NCBI GenBank assembly: GCA_016716135.1
Contig: JADJWX010000030.1
Location: forward strand, 115,144 to 179,143
Direction of reading: 5' to 3'
Origin: Lewinellaceae bacterium
Lineage (GTDB): Bacteria; Bacteroidota; Bacteroidia; Chitinophagales; Saprospiraceae
Length of the DNA: 64,000 nt
The translations under genes were made by a program, and so were the position numbers. The notes beneath the pieces are model-generated. The model ran no database searches. It was not told the DNA's origin and was given only the letters and a program-made list of their open reading frames with translations. The stretch's first letter is position 1. Every line of letters starts with the position of its first letter. This document shows positions 40,601-48,200 of this stretch, one piece after another.

Positions 40601-43600
40601 TATTATCGTTTGTGTAAATACAGTCGAGTTTCCACAGGCATCCTCTGCGCTCCAGGTACGCACAATTGTGTACTGGTTCGGGCAGGTACCCGGGATTTCA
40701 ACCTCTACAAATTCAAAGTCGACCGGCGATTCGCAGTTATCGGTAGCAGTCACCACCGGCACTGCGGGCACATCTTCCGAACATTCTATTTCAACCAAAG
40801 CCTCGGTCGGCAAACCTGCCAAAACGGGTGCTTCCGTATCGTTCACGGTGATATGCTGCCAGTGTTCAGACGAATTTCCGCAAAGGTCAGTGGCGATCCA
40901 GCGGCGCACCACGACGTACTGGTTTTCGCAGCCACCAGGCTGAATTTCCTCGGCAAAGTCAACAAAAGCGACACCGCAGTTATCCTTGGCAACCTGGTGC
41001 GGTACCGGCGGAATATCTTCCGAGCAGTTTACCTGCAAATCAATCGGCGTAACGGTTAATACCGGCGCTTCTTCGTCCACCACCGTGATATGTTGCCAAA
41101 ATTCGGCTGAATTGCCGCACAAGTCGGTAGCAATCCAACGGCGGCTGATCACCACGTTGTTCGGACAGCTTGGCGAACCCGGTGCAACGGATTCACTGAA
41201 GTCGACAAAAGCTACCCCGCAGTTATCCAGTACCACCTGCGTCGGGGCCGGCGGTACGTCTTCGATACAATCGAGGTGCAAATCAAGCGGCGTTACCGCC
41301 AGATAAGGCGGTTCTTCGTCAAGTACCGTAATCGTTTGCCAGTGTGAGGAGGTATTTCCACAAAGGTCCGTAGCAATCCACATGCGGGTGATCACCACGC
41401 TGTTCGGACAGCTCGGCGGACCCGGGTCCATAGACTCGCTGAAGTCGACGAAGGCCACGCCGCAGTTGTCCGTTGCCCATTGGGCCGGCGCCGGCGGCAC
41501 ATCTTCAATACAATCCAGGTTCAGATCCAGCGGCGTCACCGCCAGTACCGGCGCCTGCGTATCATTGATATGGATCGTCTGGACAAATGCGGTAAAGTTG
41601 CCGCAATCGTCTTCTGCCGTCCAGGTACGCGTGATGGAGTAGCTGTTCGGGCAATCGCCCGGAATTTCCACTTCACTGAATTCCACATCTACCGGCGCGC
41701 CGCAATTATCCGTGGCGTAAACTGCCGGAATATTCGGAATGTCATCAGCACAGGAGAAGTACAATACCGGGAAGTTTGGCAGGTTATGCAGTACCGGCTT
41801 TTTCGTATCGTTAATATTGATCGTCTGAACAAAGCTTGTCGCGTTGCCGCAATCATCCTCAGCCGTCCAGGTCCGTGTGATCGAATACTGATTCGGGCAG
41901 GTACCCGGCGCTTCAACTTCGTTAAACTCCACATCCACCGGCGCGCCGCAGTTGTCCGTTGCCGTCACTACCGGCACATCCGGCACCTGCTCGGAGCATT
42001 CCAGATTCAAGACTGCATTCACCGGCAAGCCGACCAAAACGGGGACCTTGGTGTCGCTGATGTTGATCGTCTGAACAAAGGCGGTAGTGTTGCCACAATC
42101 GTCCTGCGCCGACCAGGTACGCGTGATCGAGTACTGGTTCGGGCAGGTACCCGGAATTTCAACTTCGTTGAAGTCGACAATAACCTGGATGCCACAGTTA
42201 TCCGTTGCCGTTACCACCGGTACCGTTGGCACTTGTTCGGAACATTCCACATTGACGGTAGCATCTGTGGGCAGGCCAACCAGTTCAGGCGATTCATCAT
42301 CATTTACGTTGATCACCTGCTGGCGCGAAGTGCTGTTGCCGCAGTCATCCTGGGCATTCCAGGTACGCGTGATAACAAATTCATTCGGGCAGTCGCCGGG
42401 CTGAACAACTTCGCTAAAGTCGACGATGATCGGCACGTCGCAGTTGTCCGACAGGGTCTGAAGCGGCACCGGCGGAACATCTTGCGCGCACGCCAGGTTG
42501 AGCGGCGATTCCGGAGCAGGTTGCCCCCAAATGGGCGCTTCAGTGTCGTTTACATTAATAACCTGTTGGCGCGAAGTGCTGTTGCCGCAGGCATCCTCAG
42601 CCGTCCAGGTACGGGTAATTTGCGTCTGGTTGGGACAAGTACCCGGCAACTCCAGTTCGACGAGTTCAACATCGATGGGTACGCCGCAGTTATCCCAGGC
42701 GGTTTGCACAGGTACCGGCGGCACATCTTCGGCACATTCCACGTTGACTACCGCTTGTGGCGGCAGCTGGTTCCAAACCGGTTTGATGGCATCTTCCACC
42801 ACCACGATTTGAGTACGTACGGTGGAGTTTCCGCAGAAGTCCTCGGCAGTCCAGGTACGAATAATCACAAATTCATCGTGGCAATCACCGGGAACCAACA
42901 CCTCGGTATATTCCAGGTCGACAGGCGCTGTGCAATTGTCATCAGCAGCCTGAATCGGTGGAAGCGGCACATCCTGGGCACAATTCACTGCAACCTCTGC
43001 TTGCGGCGGCGGTGTTGTCCAGAACGGCGCCTGGTTATCCGGCACTACAATAATCTTGGCCGACTTCGTACTGACATTGTTGCAGGCGTCGTTGGCCGTC
43101 CAGGTAACCGTGATTGTATAGGTTTCCGGTGCGCAAACGTCCAGATTGGTTATATCAAAGTCAAACGTCAGCTCCGGATCAGTATCGCAGTTATCCGATA
43201 CTGTTGCGCTTTCCAGCCAATTATCAATGGTGGCTGCCGGGTCACTGATCGGGCTTAAATCTTCGCAATCCAGTGTCAGATCGGCAGGTACGGTAATTGC
43301 CGGGGCTTCCGTATCCGGAATTACGGTGATCGTTTGCGCCTTCGTTGTGTTGTTGTTGCAATGATCCGTAGCCGTCCAGGTGACGGTGATGGTATACACC
43401 TCTGTCGTGCAGATCACTATTTGCGACATATCAAAATCGTAGGTAAACTCCGGATCCGTATCGCAGTTGTCCGAGGCCGAAGCCGAAGCCAGCCAGTCCA
43501 GGATTTGTGCCGACGGATCGGTTGTTTCGTTGATATCGCCGCAATCCAACACTAATGGCGCCAACGGCACTGTGATCGACGGTTTTTCCGTATCCGGGAT

Positions 43601-45283
43601 CACCGTGATTGTTTGCGCTTTCGTCGTGCTGTTGTTGCAATGATCCGTCGCCGTCCACGTCACTGTGATGGTGTACGTTTCCGCAGCGCAGATATTCAAG
43701 TCGGACATGTTGAAGTCGTAGGTAAACTCCGGATCCGTGTCGCAGTTGTCTGAAACCGAAGCCGAAGCCAGCCAATCCAGTATCTGCGCCGACGGGTCGG
43801 CAGTCTCACTGATATCGCCGCAATCCAACACTAATGGCGCCAACGGCACCGTGATCGACGGTTTTTCCGTATCCGGGATCACCGTGATTGTTTGTGCTTT
43901 CGTTGTGCTGTTGTTGCAATGATCCGTCGCCGTCCACGTCACTGTGATGGTGTACGTTTCCGCAGCGCAGATATTCAAGTCGGACATGTTGAAGTCGTAG
44001 GTAAACTCCGGATCCGTGTCGCAGTTGTCCGAAACCGAAGCCGAAGCCAGCCAATCCAGAATTTGCGCTGACGGATCGGTTGTTTCGTTGATATCGCCGC
44101 AATCCAACACTAATGGCGCCAACGGCACTGTGATCGACGGTTTTTCCGTATCCGGGATCACCGTGATTGTTTGCGCTTTCGTCGTGCTGTTGTTGCAATG
44201 ATCCGTCGCCGTCCACGTCACTGTGATGGTGTACGTTTCCGCAGCGCAGATATTCAAGTCGGACATGTTGAAGTCGTAGGTAAACTCCGGATCCGTGTCG
44301 CAGTTGTCCGAAACCGAAGCCGAAGCCAGCCAATCCAGAATTTGCGCTGACGGATCGGTTGTTTCGTTGATATCGCCGCAATCCAACACTAATGGCGCTA
44401 ACGGCACCGTGATCGCCGGTTTTTCCGTATCCGGGATCACCGTGATCGTTGCAGCGTCCGTATTCGAATTACCACAATCGTCCGTGGACGTCCAGGTCAC
44501 CGTGATGGTGTAGGTTTCCGCTGCACAGATATCCAGATCAGTGTTGCTAAAGCTGTGCGTCACCGTCGGCTCGCTGTCGCAATTGTCGCTGGTGGTGTAG
44601 TTGTCCAGCCAGTCGGCAATAGCGGCTGCGGGCGAGCTGGTTCCGGAAATATCGGCGCAATCCAGCGTGATGTCCGCCGGGGCCGTGATTGCCGGAGGCG
44701 TAACATCTTTTGTTACTTCGATTAATGCCGTTGCCGTCGAGGTATTGCCGCAATCATCCGTAGCCGTCCAGGTAACCATGATATCGTCGCCGGTGCAGTA
44801 GTTGATCGTCGTGCCGCTGAAGTTATGCGTTACGGTAGGCTCGCTGTCGCAATTGTCGCTGGTGGTATAGTTATCCAACCAGTCGATAATAGCCGCATCG
44901 TTGCTCTGCTGATCCTGTACGCAACTTAGCGTCAAATTTGCCGGAGGCGTCAGGCTCGGCGGCGTAACATCTCTCGTTACTTCGATCAATGCTGTTGCAG
45001 TCGAGGTATTGCCGCAATCGTCCGTGGCCGTCCAGGTAACCATGATATCGTCGCCGGTACAGTAGTTGATCGTCGTACCGCTGAAATTATGCGTGACGGT
45101 AGGTTCGCTGTCGCAAATGTCGCTCACTGTGTAGTTATCCAACCAGTCTATAATGGCCGCATCGTTGCTTTGTTGATCCTGAACGCAACTTAGTGTCAAA
45201 TTTGCCGGAGGCGTAATCGCAGGCGGTGTGACGTCCTTGTTGATCACGATTACAGCCGGTGGTCGACGTATTGCCGCATTCAT
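31601..45283 (-). CDS. Giant T9SS adhesin, C-terminal part (4,560 codons, HYR repeat arrays)
   Basis: The first ATG is not a true start; the frame continues the piece at 45135-53999 (GNTSTT then VIVINKDVTPPAI). Residues about 1-280: three modules with DQQSNDAAIIDWLDNYT. About 282-746: five 93-residue repeats (DTEKP.ITVPLAPLVLDCGD). About 747-2300: nineteen 82-residue HYR-like repeats (DTEAPVLAGLPTEA...TATDNC...RTWTAQDDCGN). Classic HYR modules follow (about 2300-3280), then a C-terminal block shared with the first adhesin, two dockerin-like repeats (about 4207-4268; DPLNGVSTFDLVLINKHILG), a cohesin-like domain (VKAGEVFTVNFRAADKVKGY) and a type A T9SS tail (about 4475-4560; YQNQPNPWTHRTQIGFYLP). 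Surface adhesin exported by T9SS; ligand unknown. Confidence 0.9.
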   Translation of the reverse strand: MNAAIRRPPAVIVINKDVTPPAITPPANLTLSCVQDQQSNDAAIIDWLDNYTVSDICDSEPTVTHNFSGTTINYCTGDDIMVTWTATDDCGNTSTATALIEVTRDVTPPSLTPPANLTLSCVQDQQSNDAAIIDWLDNYTTSDNCDSEPTVTHNFSGTTINYCTGDDIMVTWTATDDCGNTSTATALIEVTKDVTPPAITAPADITLDCADISGTSSPAAAIADWLDNYTTSDNCDSEPTVTHSFSNTDLDICAAETYTITVTWTSTDDCGNSNTDAATITVIPDTEKPAITVPLAPLVLDCGDINETTDPSAQILDWLASASVSDNCDTDPEFTYDFNMSDLNICAAETYTITVTWTATDHCNNSTTKAQTITVIPDTEKPSITVPLAPLVLDCGDINETTDPSAQILDWLASASVSDNCDTDPEFTYDFNMSDLNICAAETYTITVTWTATDHCNNSTTKAQTITVIPDTEKPSITVPLAPLVLDCGDISETADPSAQILDWLASASVSDNCDTDPEFTYDFNMSDLNICAAETYTITVTWTATDHCNNSTTKAQTITVIPDTEKPSITVPLAPLVLDCGDINETTDPSAQILDWLASASASDNCDTDPEFTYDFDMSQIVICTTEVYTITVTWTATDHCNNNTTKAQTITVIPDTEAPAITVPADLTLDCEDLSPISDPAATIDNWLESATVSDNCDTDPELTFDFDITNLDVCAPETYTITVTWTANDACNNVSTKSAKIIVVPDNQAPFWTTPPPQAEVAVNCAQDVPLPPIQAADDNCTAPVDLEYTEVLVPGDCHDEFVIIRTWTAEDFCGNSTVRTQIVVVEDAIKPVWNQLPPQAVVNVECAEDVPPVPVQTAWDNCGVPIDVELVELELPGTCPNQTQITRTWTAEDACGNSTSRQQVINVNDTEAPIWGQPAPESPLNLACAQDVPPVPLQTLSDNCDVPIIVDFSEVVQPGDCPNEFVITRTWNAQDDCGNSTSRQQVINVNDDESPELVGLPTDATVNVECSEQVPTVPVVTATDNCGIQVIVDFNEVEIPGTCPNQYSITRTWSAQDDCGNTTAFVQTINISDTKVPVLVGLPVNAVLNLECSEQVPDVPVVTATDNCGAPVDVEFNEVEAPGTCPNQYSITRTWTAEDDCGNATSFVQTININDTKKPVLHNLPNFPVLYFSCADDIPNIPAVYATDNCGAPVDVEFSEVEIPGDCPNSYSITRTWTAEDDCGNFTAFVQTIHINDTQAPVLAVTPLDLNLDCIEDVPPAPAQWATDNCGVAFVDFSESMDPGPPSCPNSVVITRMWIATDLCGNTSSHWQTITVLDEEPPYLAVTPLDLHLDCIEDVPPAPTQVVLDNCGVAFVDFSESVAPGSPSCPNNVVISRRWIATDLCGNSAEFWQHITVVDEEAPVLTVTPIDLQVNCSEDIPPVPHQVAKDNCGVAFVDFAEEIQPGGCENQYVVVRRWIATDLCGNSSEHWQHITVNDTEAPVLAGLPTEALVEIECSEDVPAVPVVTATDNCESPVDFEFVEVEIPGTCPNQYTIVRTWSAEDACGNSTVFTQTIIINDTEAPVLAGLPTEALVEIECSEDVPTVPVVTATDNCDVPVVVDFSEVEIPGTCPNQYTITRTWMAQDDCGNATSFVQTIHVSDTEAPVLAGLPTEAVVDIECSEDVPAVPAVTATDNCDVPVVVDFSEVEIPGTCANQYTITRTWTAQDDCGNATSFVQTINVSDTEAPVLAGLPTEAVVDIECSEDVPAVPAVTATDNCDVPVVVDFSEVEIPGTCANQYTITRTWTAQDDCGNATSFVQTINVSDTEAPVLAGLPTEAVVDIECSEDVPAVPAVTATDNCDVPIEVDFSEVEIPGTCANQYTITRTWTAQDDCGNATSFVQTINVSDTEAPVLAGLPTEAMVTGDCADDVPAVPVVTATDNCTLPIDVEFTETTVPGDCANSFTVVRTWTAIDDCGNATAFTQTIVISDDEVPVLAGLPADATVSGDCADDVPAVPVVTATDNCTSPIDVDFTETTVPGDCANSFTVVRTWTAVDACGNATAFTQTIVISDDEVPVLAGLPADVSVSGDCADDVPAVPVVTATDNCTSPIDVDFTETTVPGDCANSFTVVRTWTAVDACGNATAFTQTIVISDDEAPVLTGLPADATVSGDCADDVPAVPVVTATDNCTSPIDVDFTETTVPGDCANSFTVVRTWTAVDACGNATAFTQTITISDDEAPVLVGLPADATVSGDCADDVPAVPVVTATDNCTSPIDVDFTETTVPGDCANSFTVVRTWTAVDACGNATAFTQTIIITDDILPVLTCPADAMAQCSVDEVPVYDNLSEFESAGGMASDNCGLNSSLFGLQSETSVGNVYTRVYEVTDLCGNVGTCAQTITVLDTEAPTFVNCPANITVGNDVDKCGANVVFSTPIAEDNCDLIASVTQTGGLVSGSLFPVGQTVITFTAADPTGNTTTCQFTIEVMDMQTPTAVCQNITVNLNAQGTATASAVMVGGASTDNCPGALTLSLSQTTFDCSQVGNNNVVLTVTDGAGNTAVCNATVQVRDLMPPTFTCPAPQIVNSCDGLVPDLVAMITDAADNCGVATISQNPVAGTDFGNAHGQSVDVTITVMDVNGNMATCVVPVMIVDNVPPEFVNCPTTMVMVANDVDKCSGKLNWSIPVATDNCTLLSVVQIGGPASGTAVPVGQPQTVTYRAFDAAGNSSTCAFQVQVVDTQIPNIDDDIVMPANVTVECNNVPAPYVLTNDDVNDNCTAPEDLVIVFTEVRTDGDCPFNYVLTRTWTITDEAGNQRVHTQKITVRDTTAPTAVCQNATVTLDKTGNATITAAQINNGSSDNCSLAANLTLSVSPSAFTCANLGDNVVTLTVTDECGNSATCTAIVTVEEGIAPCTPEFSAVTTCMNNATNQDNGQFMDVITVKALSGQTWTLSANTGLYSVNSAAPPAAPQALGTGMVLTMGNNDGIDNDGDGQTDEADEMVYYTLQGLHVDGVGYAITLSNNLGQSGTIANKAYYPSPYFTNLNDPFCIETPPFTIEVGEYNNAQGVVTQITVNGVVTSIFDAAALGIGFHTVTATFDAGSATTNLVINGQLVGGTNAEAQADPGCQQTISKTVQIVGTPTTIVCNDLVHVSLDADCVEDVTPDDVLEGSYGCFDDYSVVLTYPAGTNSYNPPNRVDATHIGKTLNYSLVHAISGNVCWGQIKVEDKLAPSLVCPADLTIACSESTEVSYTGDVAIEDCSGTSTQIDDEVVDNGECGDPRAIITRTFFVTDDWGNQAACTQTITIIPFDLNDVVLPADVTVDCETVYLNPAATHPSNTGRPSINGAPIGQGTMCSASVGYTDEILDICEGSYEIHRTWKVSNTCLPLSSSNPVVYTQRIRVKDFGGPQFACPGDVTVSVDPFSCCATAALPSMIISEGCSYITDLEAKVTGIDPNTGNVITFTVAGHLADFPGNNHWDPDTLAVFPYTNCLPNGSVYTVRYTASDGCGNTSSCEFQLTVADLVPPVAACDEFTQVALGANGEAFINASTFDDGSYDNCAPVEFKARRMDPNDCQTDTLFHDQVKFCCEDINDTITVVFRVYDVDVQPGAVGLDEYEGKYNDCMVQVFVEDKIKPTCEAPANVTVSCENFDPSLWAYGFATAADNCCIDTITTTTNYSFFDTLCSKGTITRTFRSFDCAGQSSQCTQRVFVTYEQDYWLKFPNDVIVTVCDGTGNYGEPEFSGEDCELFGVSFEDEIFTVVPDACFKIERTWTIINWCTYSPNVACVTIPNPNPNATTNNPANLVGPTIAPAGTPLPWTPSNVRVNPTDPQPLNYSVFYHGGTYTDYTTGQQVTVPGIADVNCFKYKQIIKIIDTQDPVVANCPDSTVQVCDLTANNGDLWNDSGWWSPVINSHDLCEAPTDLNITATDLCSGANINFEFLLFLDLDGDGVMETVVSSTNPPAAGVVNVGNAANPNFTGGVPTPFDLRPVLPNQKYLFTIQTATSGNDVTASVRWNTQQQPGNYVIPELPYGTHKIKWIVSDGCGNETVCEYEFVVKDCKAPTVVCTNGLSVNIMPTAMITLWDIDFLQYADDNCTPSDLIVTAIRKSGTGTGFPLNPDGTPQKSVTFDCDELGTQFVELWAMDLAGNVDYCETYVIVQDNMGVCAPGDNATVAGFLKTEVGNGLEDGNVELEGIHPALPPVSMFDLSDQNGIYGFPNAVPFGTDYTVIPTKDNDPLNGVSTFDLVLINKHILGLEPLNSPYKMIAADANNSRSITTFDIVELRKLILGIYTEFPNNTSWRFVDQAYTFPNPLNPFIDIFPETKSVADIQTSHFNDDFVAVKVGDVNMNAVTSSLISVEDRTTGELLFDADDRQVKAGEVFTVNFRAADKVKGYQFTLYFPNMEVVNVTAEAEEMSERNFGVFNDKHSLTTSFDNERVHGAFAVTFRAQKAGTLSQMLKVSGQITKAEAYPSNAADVMAIALRYNTHNGPVISGQGFELYQNQPNPWTHRTQIGFYLPEATDATLTVYDETGRLLYGTTGDFGQGYNAFTLDRALLETNGILYYKVETPTDSAVKKMIQLK
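38385..43045 (-). repeat. Array of nineteen 246-bp HYR-like repeats
   Basis: Nineteen in-frame units of about 82 codons, each reading D-x-x-x-P...C-x-x-D-x-P...TATDNC...F.E...PG.C...RTW.A.D.CGN. The five units at 38.4-39.6 kb and three at about 39.6-40.3 kb are almost identical at DNA level, while units toward 43 kb are divergent. This indicates recent expansion or homogenisation at the C-terminal side of the array. Confidence 0.9.
43045..44440 (-). repeat. Array of five 279-bp repeats
   Basis: Five 93-codon units, four nearly identical at DNA level; the phrase CAATCCAACACTAATGGCGC recurs every 279 bp. The fifth (nearest 43 kb) is divergent (PADLTLDCEDLSPISDPAAT). In protein: LDCGDINETTDPSAQILDWL, SVSDNCDTDPEFTYDFNMSD. 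Confidence 0.9.
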
Positions 45284-48200
45284 CAGTAGCCGTCCAGGTG
45301 ACGGTGATGTCGTCGCCCGTGCAGTAGTCTACCGTTGTTGCGCTGAAATTGTGCGTTACATCCACTGTACCGCACTCGTCGGCGGCGGTATAGTTATCCA
45401 ACCAGTCGATGATAGCGGCGGAGTTATTTTGCTGATCCTGCGTGCAGCTGAGCGTCAGGTTGGCCGGAGCGGTGAGGCTCGGCGGCGGGTTGTCCACCAC
45501 CGTAAACGAAGCTACCCAGGAGGTATCGTTACCGCAGAGGTCTTTGGCTGTAAAGCGGTATTCGTATACACCGGAGTTGCCACAGGCAGGGGTGTATTTG
45601 ATCAGGTCGGTTTCGTAGACGAAGGAACCGGCGATCGGACCTAGGCCGTAGTGCAACTGATCCATTAGAACAACATCGTTAGCACCCGTTGTCGTCTCAA
45701 TCATAACCGTATTGAATGCCATAGCAGAGTTAACTATACCCAAAAATATTGTATTCAAATCTGGTAATGGACCAGTGGCTATAGTGAAGGCATCGCCTGC
45801 ATTATTCATGAAAGTCATCTGCGCTCCTGCACCCTGAAAATCAGCAAAACCTCGAATTGTAATTCCGAATGTATTAATATCAGAAGGGAAAGTAAATGTG
45901 TATTTTTGACTACCGTCTCCCCTTAGGGATTTAGCACCTGCAATGACAGCAAAATTGGTATACGGCTCCATTGTTCCTGGAGTAGAACTGACTGTTAAGC
46001 CCGGAAGCACATAGTTATTTGAGATACCGTTGATACTCTCGAATCCTTCAGTACCATCAATTACTGCATCCGCTAAAAAGGTCGCCTCATCCGTATAATG
46101 TACCGTCACGCTACCACTGGCGCCGCCGCACACATCTTCCACTTGCCCGCCGCCAAAATTAGCCAGCCAGTCCATGATCGCCATAGGCGCGTCACCGCAT
46201 TCAGCGCTTGCATTTTGCGGGTAAGCCGTCCATTCCGGCGCTTCAGTGTCTTCGATGATAAAGCTGGCAATCGTAGTAGCCGACAAGTTGTTGCAGGCAT
46301 CTTTGGCCTGGAACATGTACACCAGTTCTTTGGCATTGCCGCAGCCTTCAATCTCGTTCATCAGCACCGGAGTTTCCCAGGTGATGGTTCCACACTCGTC
46401 GGAAGCCGTAGCGCCACCGTTGTTGGCCAACCAGGCGTTCAGGGCCGTTGTATTGCCGTTGCCGTCGCATTCGACGGTTTGGTTTTTAGCCGGGCTGGTG
46501 ATAGCCGGGCCATGCGTGTCAACTACCGTAACCGTTGCCGTACGCGTGGTTGTGCGACCACATGCATCGCGGGCCGTGAAGGTCACCAATGCTGTGCCGG
46601 TGGTACCGCAGCCATCGCTCAGGCTGGTAAAGTTGTTTGAGTAGCGCACGTTGCTGCAGTTGTCGCCTGCTTCGCCGCCGCCGGCTGTATTCAGCCAGGC
46701 TGCGATCTGGTCGTTCGGGTCGCTGGTATTGTCGCATTCGATGATCAGATCCTGCGGATTGAGTACCCAGAAGGGATCCTGGGTATCCTGGATCGTGAAG
46801 GTCGCCGTACGCGTGGCCGTGTTTCCGCAGGCATCCGTAGCGGTAAACATCACCGTCGTCGTACCGGTTTCGCCGCAGTCGTTGCTCAGTGCGCCAAAGT
46901 TGTGGCTCCAGGTGAGTTCGCCGCAGTTGTCGGTCGCCGAGAACCCGCCGTGGTCGTTCAGCCAGTCAATCAACTGGTTGGAGTTGCCGGAGCCGTCGCA
47001 TTCGACGGTGAGGTTGTTCGGCGTGCCGGTGATGACCGGCGCCGTATTGTCGTTTACATTGATCGTTTGCGTATGCACGGTCGAATTACCGCAGGCATCC
47101 GTAGCGATCCAGGTACGTGTCAGCGTGAATTTATTGTCGCACACGCCCGGCTGCAGCACCTCGTTGAGGTACACGTTGATCGGGTCAGTGCAGTTGTCCG
47201 TAGCGGTTACGGTCGGCAGGGCCGGCACATCTTCCGAGCAGGAAACGTTCACGACGGCCTGTGGCAAACTGCCGGCGCCGCCGGTGATGGTGTAGGTACA
47301 GACGGCCACTGCAGGCGTGAATGGCGATGCCGAAACTGCCCAGTTGGAAGCCGTGTTGACAATAGCAGCCACAGCTGCCGGACTACCATTTGGCGGGCCG
47401 GGACATTCGAAGCGGCCGTTGTCGGCTTCGCCAACAGAAATTGCCGTGGAGCCGTTGGTCAGGCCCAACGGAAGCGCCGAGTTGTTTGAAGAGGTCGCGT
47501 TGGCATCCCATCCAAAGGGATCGTCAAAGTCAACGGCTGCCAGATTTGCACCTGAAATTGCGCCTGTTAAAGTATTGTACGTTCCGCAGAAAGCAATGAC
47601 CTGGTCGCCCGAAGTTGAGAGGGCAAATGAACCATCAACCGAAGCCAGCGTACCTGAGGTAGCCGTAAGGGCGCCGGGGTTGAAGGTAACCACCGTGCCG
47701 GCAGCCAGGCCGCCAACCGGAACCGTCCAGGCAATTACGCCTTCGCCGGTGCGGAAGGTATTGTCATTAGATTCCCAGCCATTATCGGTGAAATTGATCA
47801 CCGTACCGGCTGCCAATGGCGCCAGCGTTACGATAGCAAACTGGTCGGGATCATCCGACTGGAAGGCCACAAAAGCAATATCACCGGCAGCCAGGGTGCC
47901 GCAGGTTTTGGCAACCGGCGCCCCGGTGAATACCGGCGCTTCGGTATCGTCTACCGTAATGGTTTGGGTACAAGTAGCGGTATTGCCGCTGTAGTCGGCC
48001 ACGCGGTAGGTGCGCGTGATCGTGCGCGGGCAACTCAGGCCGTTGTCCACTTCGCTTTCCAGCAGGAAGGAAGCCGGGTTGATGGCACAGTTGTCGTCAC
48101 CGGAACCGGTTGCGCTGGTGAAGGTGGCCCAGCTGTCATAAACCGGGTTTTCACCGGCAGCACAAACGGCAGTCAGCGGGTCCGGACAAGAGATCGTCGG

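Noticed and set aside
38196..40943. A 915-codon open frame on the plus strand across the HYR repeat array
   Set aside because: It is antisense to the array. Repeat length is a multiple of three, so one stop-free antisense frame is copied in every unit. Its sequence is low-complexity Ser/Thr/Val with no start context. The same applies to 33245-35026, 36503-37981 and 41480-43258.
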